Source: Rhizomys pruinosus (lineage: Eukaryota; Chordata; Mammalia; Rodentia; Spalacidae). Taken from it: a stretch of 64,000 bases of DNA. Position 1 is the first letter of the stretch. Each line of letters begins with the position of its first letter. The stretch covers positions 641,003 through 705,002 of the forward strand of contig VZQC01000334.1 of the NCBI GenBank assembly GCA_009823505.1. The letters run 5' to 3'. The position numbers and the translations under genes were made by a program. The notes under the pieces were generated by a model. The model was not told where the DNA came from, ran no database searches, and saw only the letters and a program-made list of their open reading frames with translations. This document shows positions 22,023-32,726 of this stretch, in pieces.

Positions 22023-22381
22023 TAGTTGTTTCCCTTCTTTGCAGGGGTGATTACAGGTTTCCTTGAGATCAACATATTTGTGAAAGAGCTTGTGCCTAGT
22101 GCCATGAAAAAGCCTTTGTGTGTAGGCATTTGACTGGCATGTCCCAGGTCTATCTTCAGAGGGGGACGAACACTGTGATGAGAGTCAGTCAGATTGGAAT
22201 CACTCAGTCTATCTTTGCCTTCACTGGACAAGTGTGAAACATATTTTGGAGCTCTGGATTTAAGTATCCTCAGAACAACTCCTGGGGACTCTTGAGAAGC
22301 TTCCTGTTCTGGAACCATCTCCTCCCAATTGAATTCCTCCAGGAGAGAAGAGCAAGGCTCAGAGGACTGGAGACCTACTAA
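22023..22381 (-). pseudogene. Exon-like open frame of unknown gene, cut by a B1
   Basis: Reading the minus strand from 22,381, an AG preceded by a partly pyrimidine-rich stretch (CCTTCCCCGAGCCTTTTAAG, then TTTTAG) could act as an acceptor. The frame then stays open for about 110 codons with a protein-like composition: an acidic start (SLLEEFNWEEMVPEQE), a charged middle (KSRAPKYVSHLSSEGKDRL) and a basic end (SRKPVITPAKKGNN). The B1 at 21,884-22,022 cuts it. Beyond the B1 another frame, shifted by one base, is open down to about 21,800 (FKNQIKTWRILQQYQPFEEQ). I do not recognise the family. It could be an exon relic, a fragment of an unprocessed pseudogene, or chance. Confidence 0.3.
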
Positions 22382-22997
22382 AACTTAAAAGGCTCGGGGA
22401 AGGTCAGAGAGTTATATGACCCTCCCCACCTTATAAAAAGAGTAATAATTGCTGTGGGAAAGACACTCTGATGGTGCTGTCTGCAAGCTGGATAGAAAAC
22501 GCCAGGGTTGAAGTTCTGGAGACTCATCACTCACCCTGGGCAGGTTTTTTGATGATGGAGCTGGTTTGAGTCACCCCATCTGAAGTGAATAAACATTTGT
22601 TCACATCTTCCCAGGAAAAGCTGCACAAGCCTTGCTCACTTTGTAATCCAGATAGATAATGGCTAAAGTAACATTGTTAAAGAAGGGACAAGTTGTCTAT
22701 AAACATGACAGCACCATAAAAGCATGACCAGTCTGAAGTTACAAAGTCATCTAGGAGGAAGAGGGCTGAAATCCTTGGTCCTCCCGTGGTGGGCCATGCA
22801 CCTGTCCAACCACACTACCAAAGGCATGTAGAAAGAAGCAGGAAGTTTGGATATTGCCTGAAATTCTAAATTTGTAGTTTAAAAAATAACTTATTATCAC
22901 CCCAAGGATAGTGAGAAGTGAAGTCTATATTCTACCCTACCTACCCATTAGGAGCTTTCTTTCCTACTATGTGGATGAAGCCTAGGGATGGTAATTG
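22382..22997. other. Unassigned sequence
   Basis: No gene or repeat recognised in these 616 bases. Confidence 0.5.
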
Positions 22998-23440
22998 TAT
23001 TAGGAAGGGTTCTCTAGAGGAACAGAACCAATAGAAGTTGTATATACTATAAAAGGATTTGTTAGATTAGGTTACCTGGTAAAGGTTGTCAACAGTGACT
23101 TGCCTAGAGAGTCAGTCACTGGAATTAAGTCCATGTTAGAAAACCAAAAATGCACTGTGATGTCAGAGGAGGAGCTCAGCACCCACAATAGATTCAAAAG
23201 CAAGGTGCAGGCATTGTGCTTTGTCTCTAGACCACTTAATATTTAGGCAACCATTGGGAAGTGCCAACCACTTTGAGGGCAGGTCCTTTCCTCGCACTAA
23301 TGCTAATCCTCCTTGAAATGCCTTCACAGACATATTCAGAAATGTGCCTTCTACATGATTCTAAATTCTGTCAAGTTGGCAATCAGCACTACCCATCATA
23401 GCCCTGGAGGAAGGATGAGGAAGCAGGGACTGAGTAGGAG
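22998..23440 (+). repeat. Dispersed mammalian repeat (family unresolved)
   Basis: Begins GTATTAGGAAGGGTTCTCTA, then GAGGAACAGAACCAATAGAA and AAAAGGATTTGTTAGATTAG, a start shared by many rodent genomic copies. Later GTCAAGTTGGCAATCAGCAC fits the same element's far end. Confidence 0.5.
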
Positions 23441-23479
23441 ACCAACTGCAATGAGGAAAGGTTGGGGACGAGGGATCTA

Positions 23480-23940
23480 TATCAGCTGTCTATTGCTAAG
23501 TGGGAAAAAAATTGCTCCAAAACTTTATGACTTAAAACAAGCAAGTATGATCTCACAGGCTCTGTGGACCAGGAGCCCCAAAATGCTAAAGCCATGTGGC
23601 TCCAGCTCAAGGCATCTCACTGAAGTAGGAACTTTGGGTTGCCAAAGGATGGATTGGGTGTTAACTCGAGAGTTGTTTGAAAGGAGACTCCATCTGTCAC
23701 TGTGTTGGCCAAGGGCCTCAAGGCTCCATGTCACAAAGACCTCTCTTTTGGCTGCTTCTTAATTGTCCTTATGACAAGACAGCAGCGAACTTCTCCCAGA
23801 GTGATTTGGAAGAAAATGCAAGAACACAAGGATTTCTCATGCTTCCTCTGACCTAGTCTCAGAAGCAGCTCACCATCACCCTAGTCATTAGAAATGAGTC
23901 ACTAAGTCTAGCCCACACTCACAGGGAGGGAAGGAGACTC
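23480..23940 (+). repeat. Ancient interspersed repeat (family unresolved)
   Basis: ATCAGCTGTCTATTGCTAAG, AAAACTTTATGACTTAAAAC, GATCTCACAGGCTCTGTGGA and later CAGAAGCAGCTCACCATCAC follow the order of an old mammalian repeat. The 149-codon plus frame 23,313-23,762 overlaps it and is not taken as a gene. Confidence 0.45.
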
Positions 23941-24359
23941 CTTCTCTATCAAAGACTATGTACAGATCTTAAAACCAGCAAAGACTGGGGGCAAAGGATC
24001 AGGAACGGAATGGTGGCAAGGAATTTTGTTAAGCATATTATGTGGTAATAGAAATACTATTTTTCTATTCTGGCCATCACTCTTGAATAGGTCTTTTAGA
24101 GCTACTGATACCACCTCCAGCCCTGGAAATCTATGACTCTGTATTTGTGCAGCCTTACAAATCACTCTGTGTTTGTATATGCAAAGTCAATGAACAGTTA
24201 TATCAACTGATTATGAAGGTTTACAGGTCAGGAGCTTTTAAGAGGACCCAGGCTGAGCTCACTGACCTCAGACTGACTTCCCAGGTTGTCCTGACTGTGG
24301 AAATTAGAGAAGTGTTAAACAATTTACATTCCCTGTGTATTAAATTCATGTAATTTTGA
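23941..24359. other. Unassigned sequence
   Basis: No gene or repeat recognised. Confidence 0.5.
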
Positions 24360-24900
24360 AGCAAGAGATAGCTTTGTCCCTGCAGAGGCTCTCCCACTCC
24401 GTCTCAGATAAAAATAAGCAAAGCTGCTTTTAGAAGCTTTGTATACTTTTTCCCCTTCTGACAGCCTTCAAGTGGCAGCGTATGATTTGGTCCCTGAGAC
24501 ATACAAAGTGTTTTAATTAAAGGTTGTCTAAAAATACAGAACGTTTCCACAACCACATCTGCCATTAACTCTTCTGACATTCTGGCGGCATTAAGTCCCA
24601 GAAAAATTCTTTACATATTAAAAGGGATCCAAGTGTGCCTGCGCACTGCTGTCTGTTTGCGCCGACAAAACCAAACGCCATGTTTACAGTCAGTGACCAT
24701 GGTAATTACAGGCACTGTGGGGCCTGCTGCAATTTGTTCCTACAACTTGAGAAACAAGCTTAGAGACACTGTGGCATTTTGTTGAATGGCTTATTTAAGC
24801 ATTCTGGAAGGAGAAGCCATGGGAGACAGGTCATTGGACTCGTGCTGGAACTGGCTTTTCAGCGCAGGTGATGACCGACTCTTCCCTTGACCTCCGCCAA
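24360..24900. promoter_or_regulatory. Candidate conserved non-coding element
   Basis: Repeat-free stretch with intact-looking motif words: homeobox-type TTTTAATTAAAGG at about 24,510, and retained CpGs in CTGCGCACTGCTGTCTGTTT and TGCGCCGACAAAACC (24,638-24,668). The mixture resembles developmental enhancers. Conservation itself cannot be seen from one sequence, so this is an inference. Confidence 0.3.
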
Positions 24901-25249
24901 GCCAATTAGCTCCTATGGTCCTGATCTGCTTTACATCTACGATTGCTATTGAACAATGAAAATGTGCCTGGGGCTATGCACATAGTTCCAGGTTGAGACA
25001 GATCCTGCTGCACCCACTTTGTGGCGCCTTCATTGTGGCTGTTAGTGCTTTATATGGTCGTCAAGAAAGGCTTCCCCTTTGAGAGGCGCTGGGAAGTGGA
25101 ATTGAGCAGCAGCGCAGCTGTGTGTCGCAGGCAGAACCCCGAGCTCAGTGCTGGTTCCACCCTGTACCAGATCTGCAGCTCATCCCTGCTGTCTCTCTAT
25201 CTCCATTTGCTCATCAACACAAGTTGGCTCATAATAGTAACTACCTTAT
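24901..25249. other. Unassigned sequence
   Basis: No gene or repeat recognised. The 85-codon plus frame at 25,021-25,278 has no supporting signal. Confidence 0.45.
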
Positions 25250-25378
25250 TGTCGTGGCTGAATGAGAATGTCCCCTAGGCTCATGTTTTTGAGCACATGA
25301 TCCCCAGATAGTGGCAATGCTCCGAGTGGTCATGGGACCATCAGGAAGTGGAGCTTTGCTGGAGGAAGCACATCTGAG

Positions 25379-25438
<60 letters not shown>

Positions 25439-25622
25439 CCTATGTGCAGTGAAATATGATAGCTCTGTGTCCTGACTGCCAGGCCAGCCTCATGCTCCTG
25501 TCGCCGTGACTTCCTGGCCATGATGGACTATGTATGTCCCCTCTGGAACTGTAAGCTAAAATAAACCCTTTCTCCTTGTAGTTGTTTTTGTCAAAGTAGT
25601 CTGTCATAGCAACAGAAAAGTA
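25250..25622 (+). mobile_element. URR1-like DNA element with (TC)n
   Basis: GTCGTGGCTGAATGAGAATG, TCCCCTAGGCTCATG, GGAGGAAGCACATCTGAGG, AACTGTAAGCTAAAATAAAC and CATAGCAACAGAAAAGTAAC are in the expected order. A (TC)n tract of about 60 bp at 25,380-25,438 has expanded inside. Confidence 0.65.
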
Positions 25623-26427
25623 ACCCGTGCATTTATATCTTGCTAATATGAATTGCATAGAAATCCTTAGAACAGTGCTTGGAATGCACACGCTCTGACC
25701 AACAGTTATAAATCAGTACAATCTAGACCCAATTTTCAAGGGACTGAAAATACGGATGGGGAATGATGCTGTTAATTAGCGACAGAGAAAACTGGGCTTC
25801 CTTTAAGGATTCTATTTGTATGTATCTCTAGAGACTCTGGCATGATTCAGACAGCATGGTCTTAAGACTAGCTAGGTTATGTGGAAGACAAGGTAAGAGC
25901 CTGGCCACAATTGTCACTGCCATTGGAGATCCATCACTGAATGGTATGAAGGCCCTACGGACCTCACAAGATGGTCCTTTTGTTCCTTCTTTACTGCTCC
26001 CACTCTTCCCTCTAAGTGAGGTGCTGCCATACATAGCCTTACTGTGGGAGGCCAAGGAGTTCTGGTCTAAGATACTAAATTGAATGTCTCCATACATGGG
26101 AACTATTTTACCTATCTTTGCAGGAGTAATCCAGTGGTAAATATTTCATTCATTTGAACCTGGGGAACCTAGAGAAGAAAAGTGTTGATTACTGAGGGAA
26201 AAGTAGTTCAAAGGGGAGATGAGCTGGTCTGCTCAAGGGGCCATGGGGCAGCTGGAGGGTGATGGGAAAACAGTGTATCTCTATCCAGCAGACCACTGTT
26301 CAAGAAAATAAATGGGACAAAAGCAAGAGAGGAGATAGAATGCCAAGGGGAATTTTAGACTGAGCCTTGTTTGATGGAACAGCTGCAGTTCATGTGAAGA
26401 GTACTTAGGGATAGCTGCACAGAAGAG
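25623..26427. other. Unassigned sequence
   Basis: No repeat recognised. Opposed frames at 25,828-26,097 (- 89 codons) and 25,856-26,083 (+ 75 codons) coincide; a donor-like AAGGTAAGAG lies at about 25,887. Neither strand gives a recognisable protein. Confidence 0.45.
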
Positions 26428-27960
26428 GGTTTTTTTTTTTTATTGATGCTTTGTGTATTTCATACATCATTTTCCAATTCAGTTCAGGCATATTTCCCTT
26501 TCCCTTCCCTTCCCCCCACCCCACCCCACCCCATCCCAGATCATGCATTCTGCCATAACTGTCCTGCATCTTTCTCTCAGTTTTTTTTTTCATTTCTTAA
26601 CAATAAGTGATAATTTATGAGTACAAGCATCCTTCATGTAAAACCAATTTGCAAGCAGTTGTGCCCAAACCCACACAGCCCAAGGGTCCCACCATCCAGC
26701 AGGGGGGGCTAATATGTTCAATCAAGTTGATCAAATGAGTGTCCAGACTATATTGCTGTACTTTCACCATTCACCCCAATCGCAGCCCTTACATTCTACC
26801 ATGCCCCCTCTTCCACAGATTGTTCCCTAGGCTTAGAAAAGGGGCACAGGTGGACAAGAAGCAAAACAGTCTACTTTCTCTGGAGCTGTTGTCTTGGACT
26901 CTGGTCAATTCTGGCTGTTTCCTTTCATGGGCTGACAGTTTGTCCAGGAATAACCTTTCAATCCTACTAATGAAGCACAAGCAATTAGATATATAGGTAT
27001 TTTAAAAACAGGACTATTGGTTATGGTGGGTTACTTTGGTATAGACACAGATGGTGGATGGTATGTTATCCAGGAATTACTTTTTTTTCTGTTGAAATAG
27101 GCAGGTCTTACTGTGGCTTATAACACTCCTAACCTTAGAAGATGTAGCTTGTGGCATCAGCCGTGGGTTATTCCCTCAAGGAGAGAGTTAATAGCCAATT
27201 AATTTGGGATATAAGCATATGGCTGCCATCTGTGCACAGTATTCAGGCAGCGAGGTGTAGCTGGTGCTGACAGAGGAGTCTTGCTTGACTCAAGGAGACC
27301 CTATTTGCTTTATTGGTTTAGTGGCCTTTGGTAACACTCTCTGCTATTCCAGAGACCATACACTAATGTGTACTGTCTTGCAGGTCTCAATCATTTTTCT
27401 CATATTACATAGGTCTTCGACAGCAGGGCCTTATCGCCTCTCTTCTTGCAGGTATCCCAGTTTAGAGGCGAGGAGCCTTTACCTTTTGTGGGGGCTTGGA
27501 TCCCCTGGCCAACATCCTTGGTAGAATAATCCATTGCTGATGTCAGAGCTCCTGTATTAATAGTATTTTGCTTAAGTGCATAGTTTAAGGTTAGTATTAT
27601 ATTTAGTATTTATTTGGTTCTGAACAGAGAATAATCCTTTTCACATTTCCTATGTCTATTAGTCTTCAAGAAGGCAGTTTTAACGGTTTTTAAAGAGATT
27701 ACCTCTATAATAGTTGTCTCCAATTTACAGTTGGAGAGACCTCATCATCATCATATTTCTCCTTGTTCTATGGGGGAGGGGAGTAAGAAGATCTCTCGTA
27801 TTAAAACCTTTGCAGCACCTAGAAGGTAAGTTTCATTAGGACACATATAAGTTGTTACAGTAGGATCCACAGAGGGATTTATGTTTGTAGCAATCTGAGG
27901 CTTTTCTTCCTTTCAATGTTCAGACAGGCCAACCTTTCTGTTGGCACTTTCTGGTACATC
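26428..27960 (-). mobile_element. Composite retroelement, copy A (unknown body + L1-like 3' tail)
   Basis: On the minus strand the last about 160 bp (26,590 to 26,428) are an L1-type 3' end: AGATGCAGGACAGTTATGGC, G-rich GGGGTGGGGTGGGG, GGGAAATATGCC, ATCAATAAAAAA. Upstream of an A10 run lies a 1.3-kb body that matches 44,590-46,020 on the + strand nearly end to end but is not recognisable L1 coding sequence. A stretch near 27,430-27,480 (AACTGGGATACCTGCAAGAA) vaguely recalls a retroviral Gag zinc-knuckle region, which is speculative. No long frame survives. Confidence 0.7.
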
Positions 27961-28254
27961 CTACTCAATGCAAAGCTGTATCTTTTCTTTCTCAGCCATT
28001 AAGTTGGTGACATTTTGACCTGTTGGAACATACAAATCTTTTCCCGTAGTTAGATTTAAGATTTGAATTACAAGGTTTTTGACAAAAAGGTTTCATATTT
28101 ATCTGTATCCCCCCTTTTTTTAGGTTTTTAAGAAGCCTTTCAATGCATCAAGACTGTCCCCTATTCCTTCATCCCAGTCTCCCCTCAGCTACTTTTCAAG
28201 AGGCTAGTTAAAAGTTGGCTGTTTTACCTATATTATTCTGAAGAAATTTTCATT
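27961..28254. other. Probable upstream continuation of composite element A
   Basis: No clear counterpart is seen in copy B, but base composition and texture continue from the element. No gene. Confidence 0.35.
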
Positions 28255-28640
28255 CTTTTTTTTTTTTGAACTTTTAATTCTTTTCATTGATTATATGCAA
28301 ATGTGGGGCCGTGTGGGACTTAGACACAGTTAGGGTACAGATACTAATTGTACCTACTTCCATAGACTCTCAAGCCTGGGATTCCATAGTTCTATGCCAA
28401 TATTATTTAAGAAATAGTGTTCGAGCCATGTCTTCATAAAATAAAGATTTCTTTTCATTTCCAAGCCCCACAACCAATACAAGGAATAGCCCAGAAAGCA
28501 TAGTGTACATGCAAGAATCTCCAAGAGAATTTGACACATATCAGGACATGATGGGGTTCCAGCAAACCCATGTGGATCCAGAACCAAGTGGCTCTCTTTG
28601 ACTCCAGCTATTAACATCTCTTATGTACTGAGCCCAGAGC
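28255..28640 (-). mobile_element. Retroposed sequence of unknown origin
   Basis: A T12 run at about 28,256 on the + strand is the A tail of a minus-strand insertion. An ATTAAA-type signal (AGAATTAAAAGTTC) lies just inside it, as in a retroposed mRNA 3' end. An 87-codon minus frame at 28,354-28,617 has no recognised homology. No target-site duplication was found. Confidence 0.35.
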
Positions 28641-29499
28641 AAGATGACTCCTCATCACATTCCAGCTACAAAATAATGTCTCTAGTAAAGCATATGAACA
28701 CACCGTTAATTTTAAAGTAACTGGAGGAACCAAACCAGGGACCCTGTGTTCTATCATTCAGGAAGGACTGAATGACTCATCTTCCCTCTCCATCATAACA
28801 AACCTTTTCTTGATCTCCCATCCCTTCATTCTCAAATCCCAGAGTGCTCCCTGTGAGCTCATCATTTCAATGTTGCCACCAACAAACCCCATGGAGGCTG
28901 AGAGTCCTGTATAGCTCAGCATCTCAGCAGGCTCTAATGTGGGTTCACTTCCTCTGCTGGGCTTCCATGGTGGCATCTCCACAATAGCTGTCCTCATCCT
29001 AGTCCTTGGAAGGTGACTCGCTTGCCATTCCTCTGCACGCACACTCTATTTCCCCTTAAGACTCAGTTTCATGCTGTCATTTTATCATCCTGTGTCCCTT
29101 GGACAGTAGAAGTGCTCACAGCTTCGTCATCCACAATGTCAGAGTACTTTTTTTGCTCAACAATGTCCTATTTATACACTTGAAGTCTTCATTTGTATGT
29201 TTAAAAATAATTCCTATTCAGGTTGTCTAATGCTAAACATGTGATCAGCTTTTGCATTTGATTCTCTGCCAGTAGTTGATACCTCAGTAAATATCAAGAA
29301 TAACAATGAATATTTACACCCTGTTTACCATATCCCTAGCTCTGTGCTACACATTACACATTACACACACTACAAGGAACTTCTGTAAGTCTAATGCTTT
29401 GCACAAGAACACTAAGAACTTTGCACAGGAACTTCATTAATTCTATGTTAGAAATTAAAAAAGGAACTGAGAAGTGATTTCATAATCCTTTGGGCACTG
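28641..29499. other. Unassigned sequence
   Basis: No gene recognised. The minus frame 28,758-29,042 (94 codons) has no domain or splice support. A short near-duplicate ACACATTACACATTACACAC occurs near 29,350. Confidence 0.45.
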
Positions 29500-29601
29500 T
29501 GCTAGTTTAAGGTATTTTGTGGTTTGACTGCATGGCTTTCACGATCTCGTATGTTGAAGTCTTGGTCCCCAGCTATGACAGTATTTTGGGAAGTGGTGGA
29601 A

Positions 29602-29738
29602 ACTTTAATCCTAGCACTTGGAAGGCAGAGGCAGGCGGATCTCAAGTTCAAGGTCAGCCTGGTCTACATAGTGAGCTCCAGGCCAGCTGGGACTAGAGAG
29701 ACCTTTTCTCAAAAAAACTAAAAAAAATAAAATAAAAT
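29602..29738 (+). mobile_element. B1 SINE, 5'-truncated
   Basis: TTTAATCCTAGCACTTGGAA, AAGGTCAGCCTGGTCTACAT and TCCAGGCCAGCTGGGACTAG in order, ending in an A-rich AAATAAAATAAAATAA tail. Confidence 0.88.
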
Positions 29739-30460
29739 AACATCATGAACTTTGCAGGTAAATGGATGGAACTCAAAGCCATTATGCTAAGTGAAGTAAC
29801 ACAGTCCCAAAGAAACAAACGGGGAATGGATTCCCTCATTTGTGGATGCTAGTACCAAATCCCCCAATTGAAAGGCAAGCTGAGCAATGTTATTGTTATA
29901 TTTCTTTCTAGCTGAAACCAACTGTGATATTATAATGTGAATCTCTTAATGAGCCCTAGAATTAACTTACCACTTACTTTCAGACATAGCAATTAATGTA
30001 TATGGGCAGAAGGTATATATTCATATTTTCAAGTAATATAAAATTAAAGAAAAAAATGTGAAGTCCTAAACATATATCAGAGTTAACATACAGTTTATTC
30101 CTGGAGGACATAATTCTGGTACATATATGACGTATATACAGAGGCATACTTTGGAACAACAAATGGGAGGGAACCACAACAACATAAGGACTGGGTCAAA
30201 GAACGAACTGACATAGTTAAATTCTACCCAAAACAATAAACTTTTGCACAGAAAAACTTTAAAAAGTCTGAGAGAAAGATGAAAGACATGTATGGCAGAA
30301 TGCATGAACTGGGGTGGGATGGGAGGAAGGGAAAGTGGAATATGTCTAAATTGAACTGAAAAATGATGTCTGAAATACACAAAACATCAATAAAAGTATT
30401 ATATTAAAAAAGAAATAAAATAAAATTCAAGAAATGTAAAAAAATTTAAAAGTAATAAAA
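29739..30460 (+). mobile_element. L1 3' region with terminus
   Basis: CATCATGAACTTTGCAGGTA, TGCTAAGTGAAGTAACACAG, AAGAAACAAACGGGGAATGG, GACATGTATGGCAGAATGCA, GGGGTGGGATGGGAGGAAGG, CACAAAACATCAATAAAAG follow the L1 3'-UTR order of 56,340-57,605. The AT-rich tail ends near 30,460. Confidence 0.78.
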
Positions 30461-30503
30461 TAGTGAGCCTAAATAAACCCTTCCTTTAAATTCCTTTTGT
30501 CAG

Positions 30504-30671
30504 CCCGGCATGGTGGCACACGCCTTTAATCCTAGCACTCGGGAGACAGAGGCAGGTGGATCTTTGTGAGTTCAAGGACACCCTGGTCTACAGAGTGAGT
30601 TCCAGGACAGCTGGGGCTACAGGGAGACCCTGTCTCAAAAACACCAAAAAAAAAAAAAAAAAAAAACACTA
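30504..30671 (+). mobile_element. B1 SINE with perfect target-site duplication
   Basis: Full B1 with A21 tail. The 17-bp TAAATTCCTTTTGTCAG occurs at 30,487-30,503 and 30,672-30,688 without mismatch, so this insertion is recent or well preserved. It lies in the 3' end of the URR1-like element. Confidence 0.95.
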
Positions 30672-30720
30672 TAAATTCCTTTTGTCAGGCAATTTGTCAA
30701 CAAGAAAAATAATACACACC

Positions 30721-31214
30721 TTAACCTCACCAAATTAATACCTATGCTTTCTTCAGATCTCAGACCAAATTCAAAATAATTAGCACCTAATGATGTCTGT
30801 TGGGTGAGTGGGAGGGTAAGTGAATGGATGGATAGAGGGATGGATGTATAGTGAATAAAACAAGACAGAATGCCTGTTATGTCCTTCACATTTGCCTGAA
30901 AGTTAAACCTTTTGTTCTCCTTTGCATGGTAAGCCATGCTTCAGCATGTTGTGTGGGTGTTAAGCACCAGAAGTCAAGTGACTCCTATAAACCTAAAAGA
31001 GGCTCGCTGCCAGACTCATGATAGCAATGAATAAAGCTGGAGAGGAAAACAGTTCAAACAAACCACCACAGGAGAAAGCACAGACAGCACAAAGCTGCTG
31101 TCTCCACACGGGGACAGCTGTGCCACACGCTGACCATCGTACCAATCCTGCAAGGCTGTGCTCTTGGTTTCTCTAAAGGAGGGATTTTTAAAATGTTTTT
31201 ATTTACTTATTTTT
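30721..31214. other. Unassigned sequence
   Basis: No gene or repeat recognised. A short GGAT-rich stretch (GAATGGATGGATAGAGGGAT) occurs near 30,820. Confidence 0.5.
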
Positions 31215-31429
31215 AATTTTATTATTTTTTAAGTGTATGAGTGTACTGTCTGCATGTAGGTTGGTGCACCCGTGTCGTGCAATGCCTTGGAGGTCAGAAG
31301 AGGGCGTCGGATTCCCCTGGAACTGGAGTTACAGATGATTCTTAGCCACCACGTGGGTGCTGGGGATCGAACCCGGGTCCTCTGCAAGAGCAGTCAGTGC
31401 TCCTAACCACTGAGCCATCTCTCCAGCCC
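31215..31429 (-). mobile_element. B2/B3-type SINE
   Basis: Antisense copy with head GGGGCTGGAGAGATGGCTCA at 31,429 and intact B-box GGTTCGATCC. It lacks the internal duplication. Confidence 0.9.
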
Positions 31430-31664
31430 CAGGTTTTTTGTTTGTTTTTTTAAGTTGAAAATACAGTGCTGTCTTCATCTCTCAGAATTCCTGTTTTATA
31501 AATATTTCAGTTTATTTCAATTATGGTATTTGAATTCTTCCCACAGAGGATTCCATGTAGGATACAAAAGGGAGTTGTAAAATGAGAAAATTCACATAAG
31601 GAATAAGCATGGCTTTTAAAGTTTATTTGGCATTATTTCCAAACCAGTGCTATGCTGCATTTAA

Positions 31665-31882
31665 ATTTTTATTTATTCTTGTATGTGTATGAATGTACTG
31701 TCTGCTTGTAGGTTTGTGCACCTGTGTCATGCAATGCCACAGAGGTCAGAAGAAGGTGTCAGATTCCCCTGGAACTGGAGTGAAAGATGGTCTTTAGCCA
31801 CCATGTGGGTACTGGGGATTGAACCCGGGTCCTCTGCAAGAGCAGTCAGTGCTCTTAACCACTAGGCCATCTCTCCAGCCCC
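31665..31882 (-). mobile_element. B2/B3-type SINE
   Basis: Antisense copy with head GGGGCTGGAGAGATGGCCTA. B-box-like GGTTCAATCC. It lacks the internal duplication. Confidence 0.9.
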
Positions 31883-32726
31883 GCTATGCTGCATTTTAAA
31901 ATAGGAATTTGAATGATTCATTACGCTTATTAATCTGTGGTCACTTATTTGATGACCTATAAATGAATCATGCTACTTCATTATTAGAATTATTAATTTT
32001 TCCTCATCATAAATGCTGCTGATAAAGTTCTTTTCTGCACTATAGTTTCTGGATGTTGCAGACCATCTGAACATCAATCATCCAAACACATTTGCTTTTC
32101 CTAAGAAACGTTAAACAATAAGCATCACAAAGTGAGCTTCTTTTTAAAATAATTGTTTAGTTCTACCTGTGCATTTTCTAGAAATTACCTGAGAGGGAGG
32201 CAAGGCAGCTTTCAGTCAAGTGTTGAGTCTTTGTTAGATAATTACAGTGAATGAGCTGGAATGAGACCCACTCTGCCAAAAAACCCAAGTTCATTTCCTA
32301 TCTGTGTCAATAAACACATCCACTTTGCTGCTAATAAAGACAATGGCGGGACAATAAAAAGCTCAGCTGACATGACTAAATATGAAGTAATGAATGCTTA
32401 ATGACAAAAGGCTCCTGTTAAAAGAGGCAGAAAAGCAGAAGCTGTTGGTCTGAATATATGTGAATTTCCACTGTCCAGAAGAAGAAGGCTCTGTAAGTTT
32501 CACACCGGTGCTTACCTCTAAATGTGTGGGTTCCATAAGCTTATTCTCAACCAAGACTTCTGGGTTATTTAGATGTGGCATTTTAAATGCAGAAGGGATG
32601 GAATGCTCATGAATGTTTTGTGTGGCTTTTTCTGAAGAAACATGAATAAATGTTTATTCACTTCGGATATATTACCAATGACATATCAAGAAAGGATTCC
32701 ACCCAGATATAGCTTAGTGAACTGTC
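31883..32726. promoter_or_regulatory. Candidate conserved non-coding element
   Basis: Repeat-free AT-rich block with dense homeobox-type words (ATTATTAGAATTATTAATTT near 31,980; GATAATTACAGTGAATGAG near 32,235; GCTGCTAATAAAGACAATGG near 32,330; CTTAATGACA near 32,398). It resembles a developmental enhancer in texture only. Confidence 0.28.

Larger units (their letters stand above)
29500..30720 (+). mobile_element. URR1-like DNA element split by nested insertions
   Basis: The 5' part at 29,500-29,601 (GTGGTTTGACTGCATGG, GTTGAAGTCTTGGTCCCCAG) and the 3' part at 30,465-30,503 plus 30,689-30,720 (AAATAAACCCTTCCTTTAAA, GTCAGGCAATTTGTCAACAA) look like two ends of one element. A B1, an L1 3' piece and a second B1 lie between them. 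Confidence 0.55.

Noticed and set aside
22998..23762. A 149-codon plus frame as a gene
   Set aside because: It spans the ends of two interspersed repeats and has no splice or domain support.
26690..26715. CTCF site at CCAGCAGGGGGGG
   Set aside because: The G run is too long for the core spacing and is followed by CT, and the corresponding bases in the inverted copy at about 45,900 do not keep the motif.
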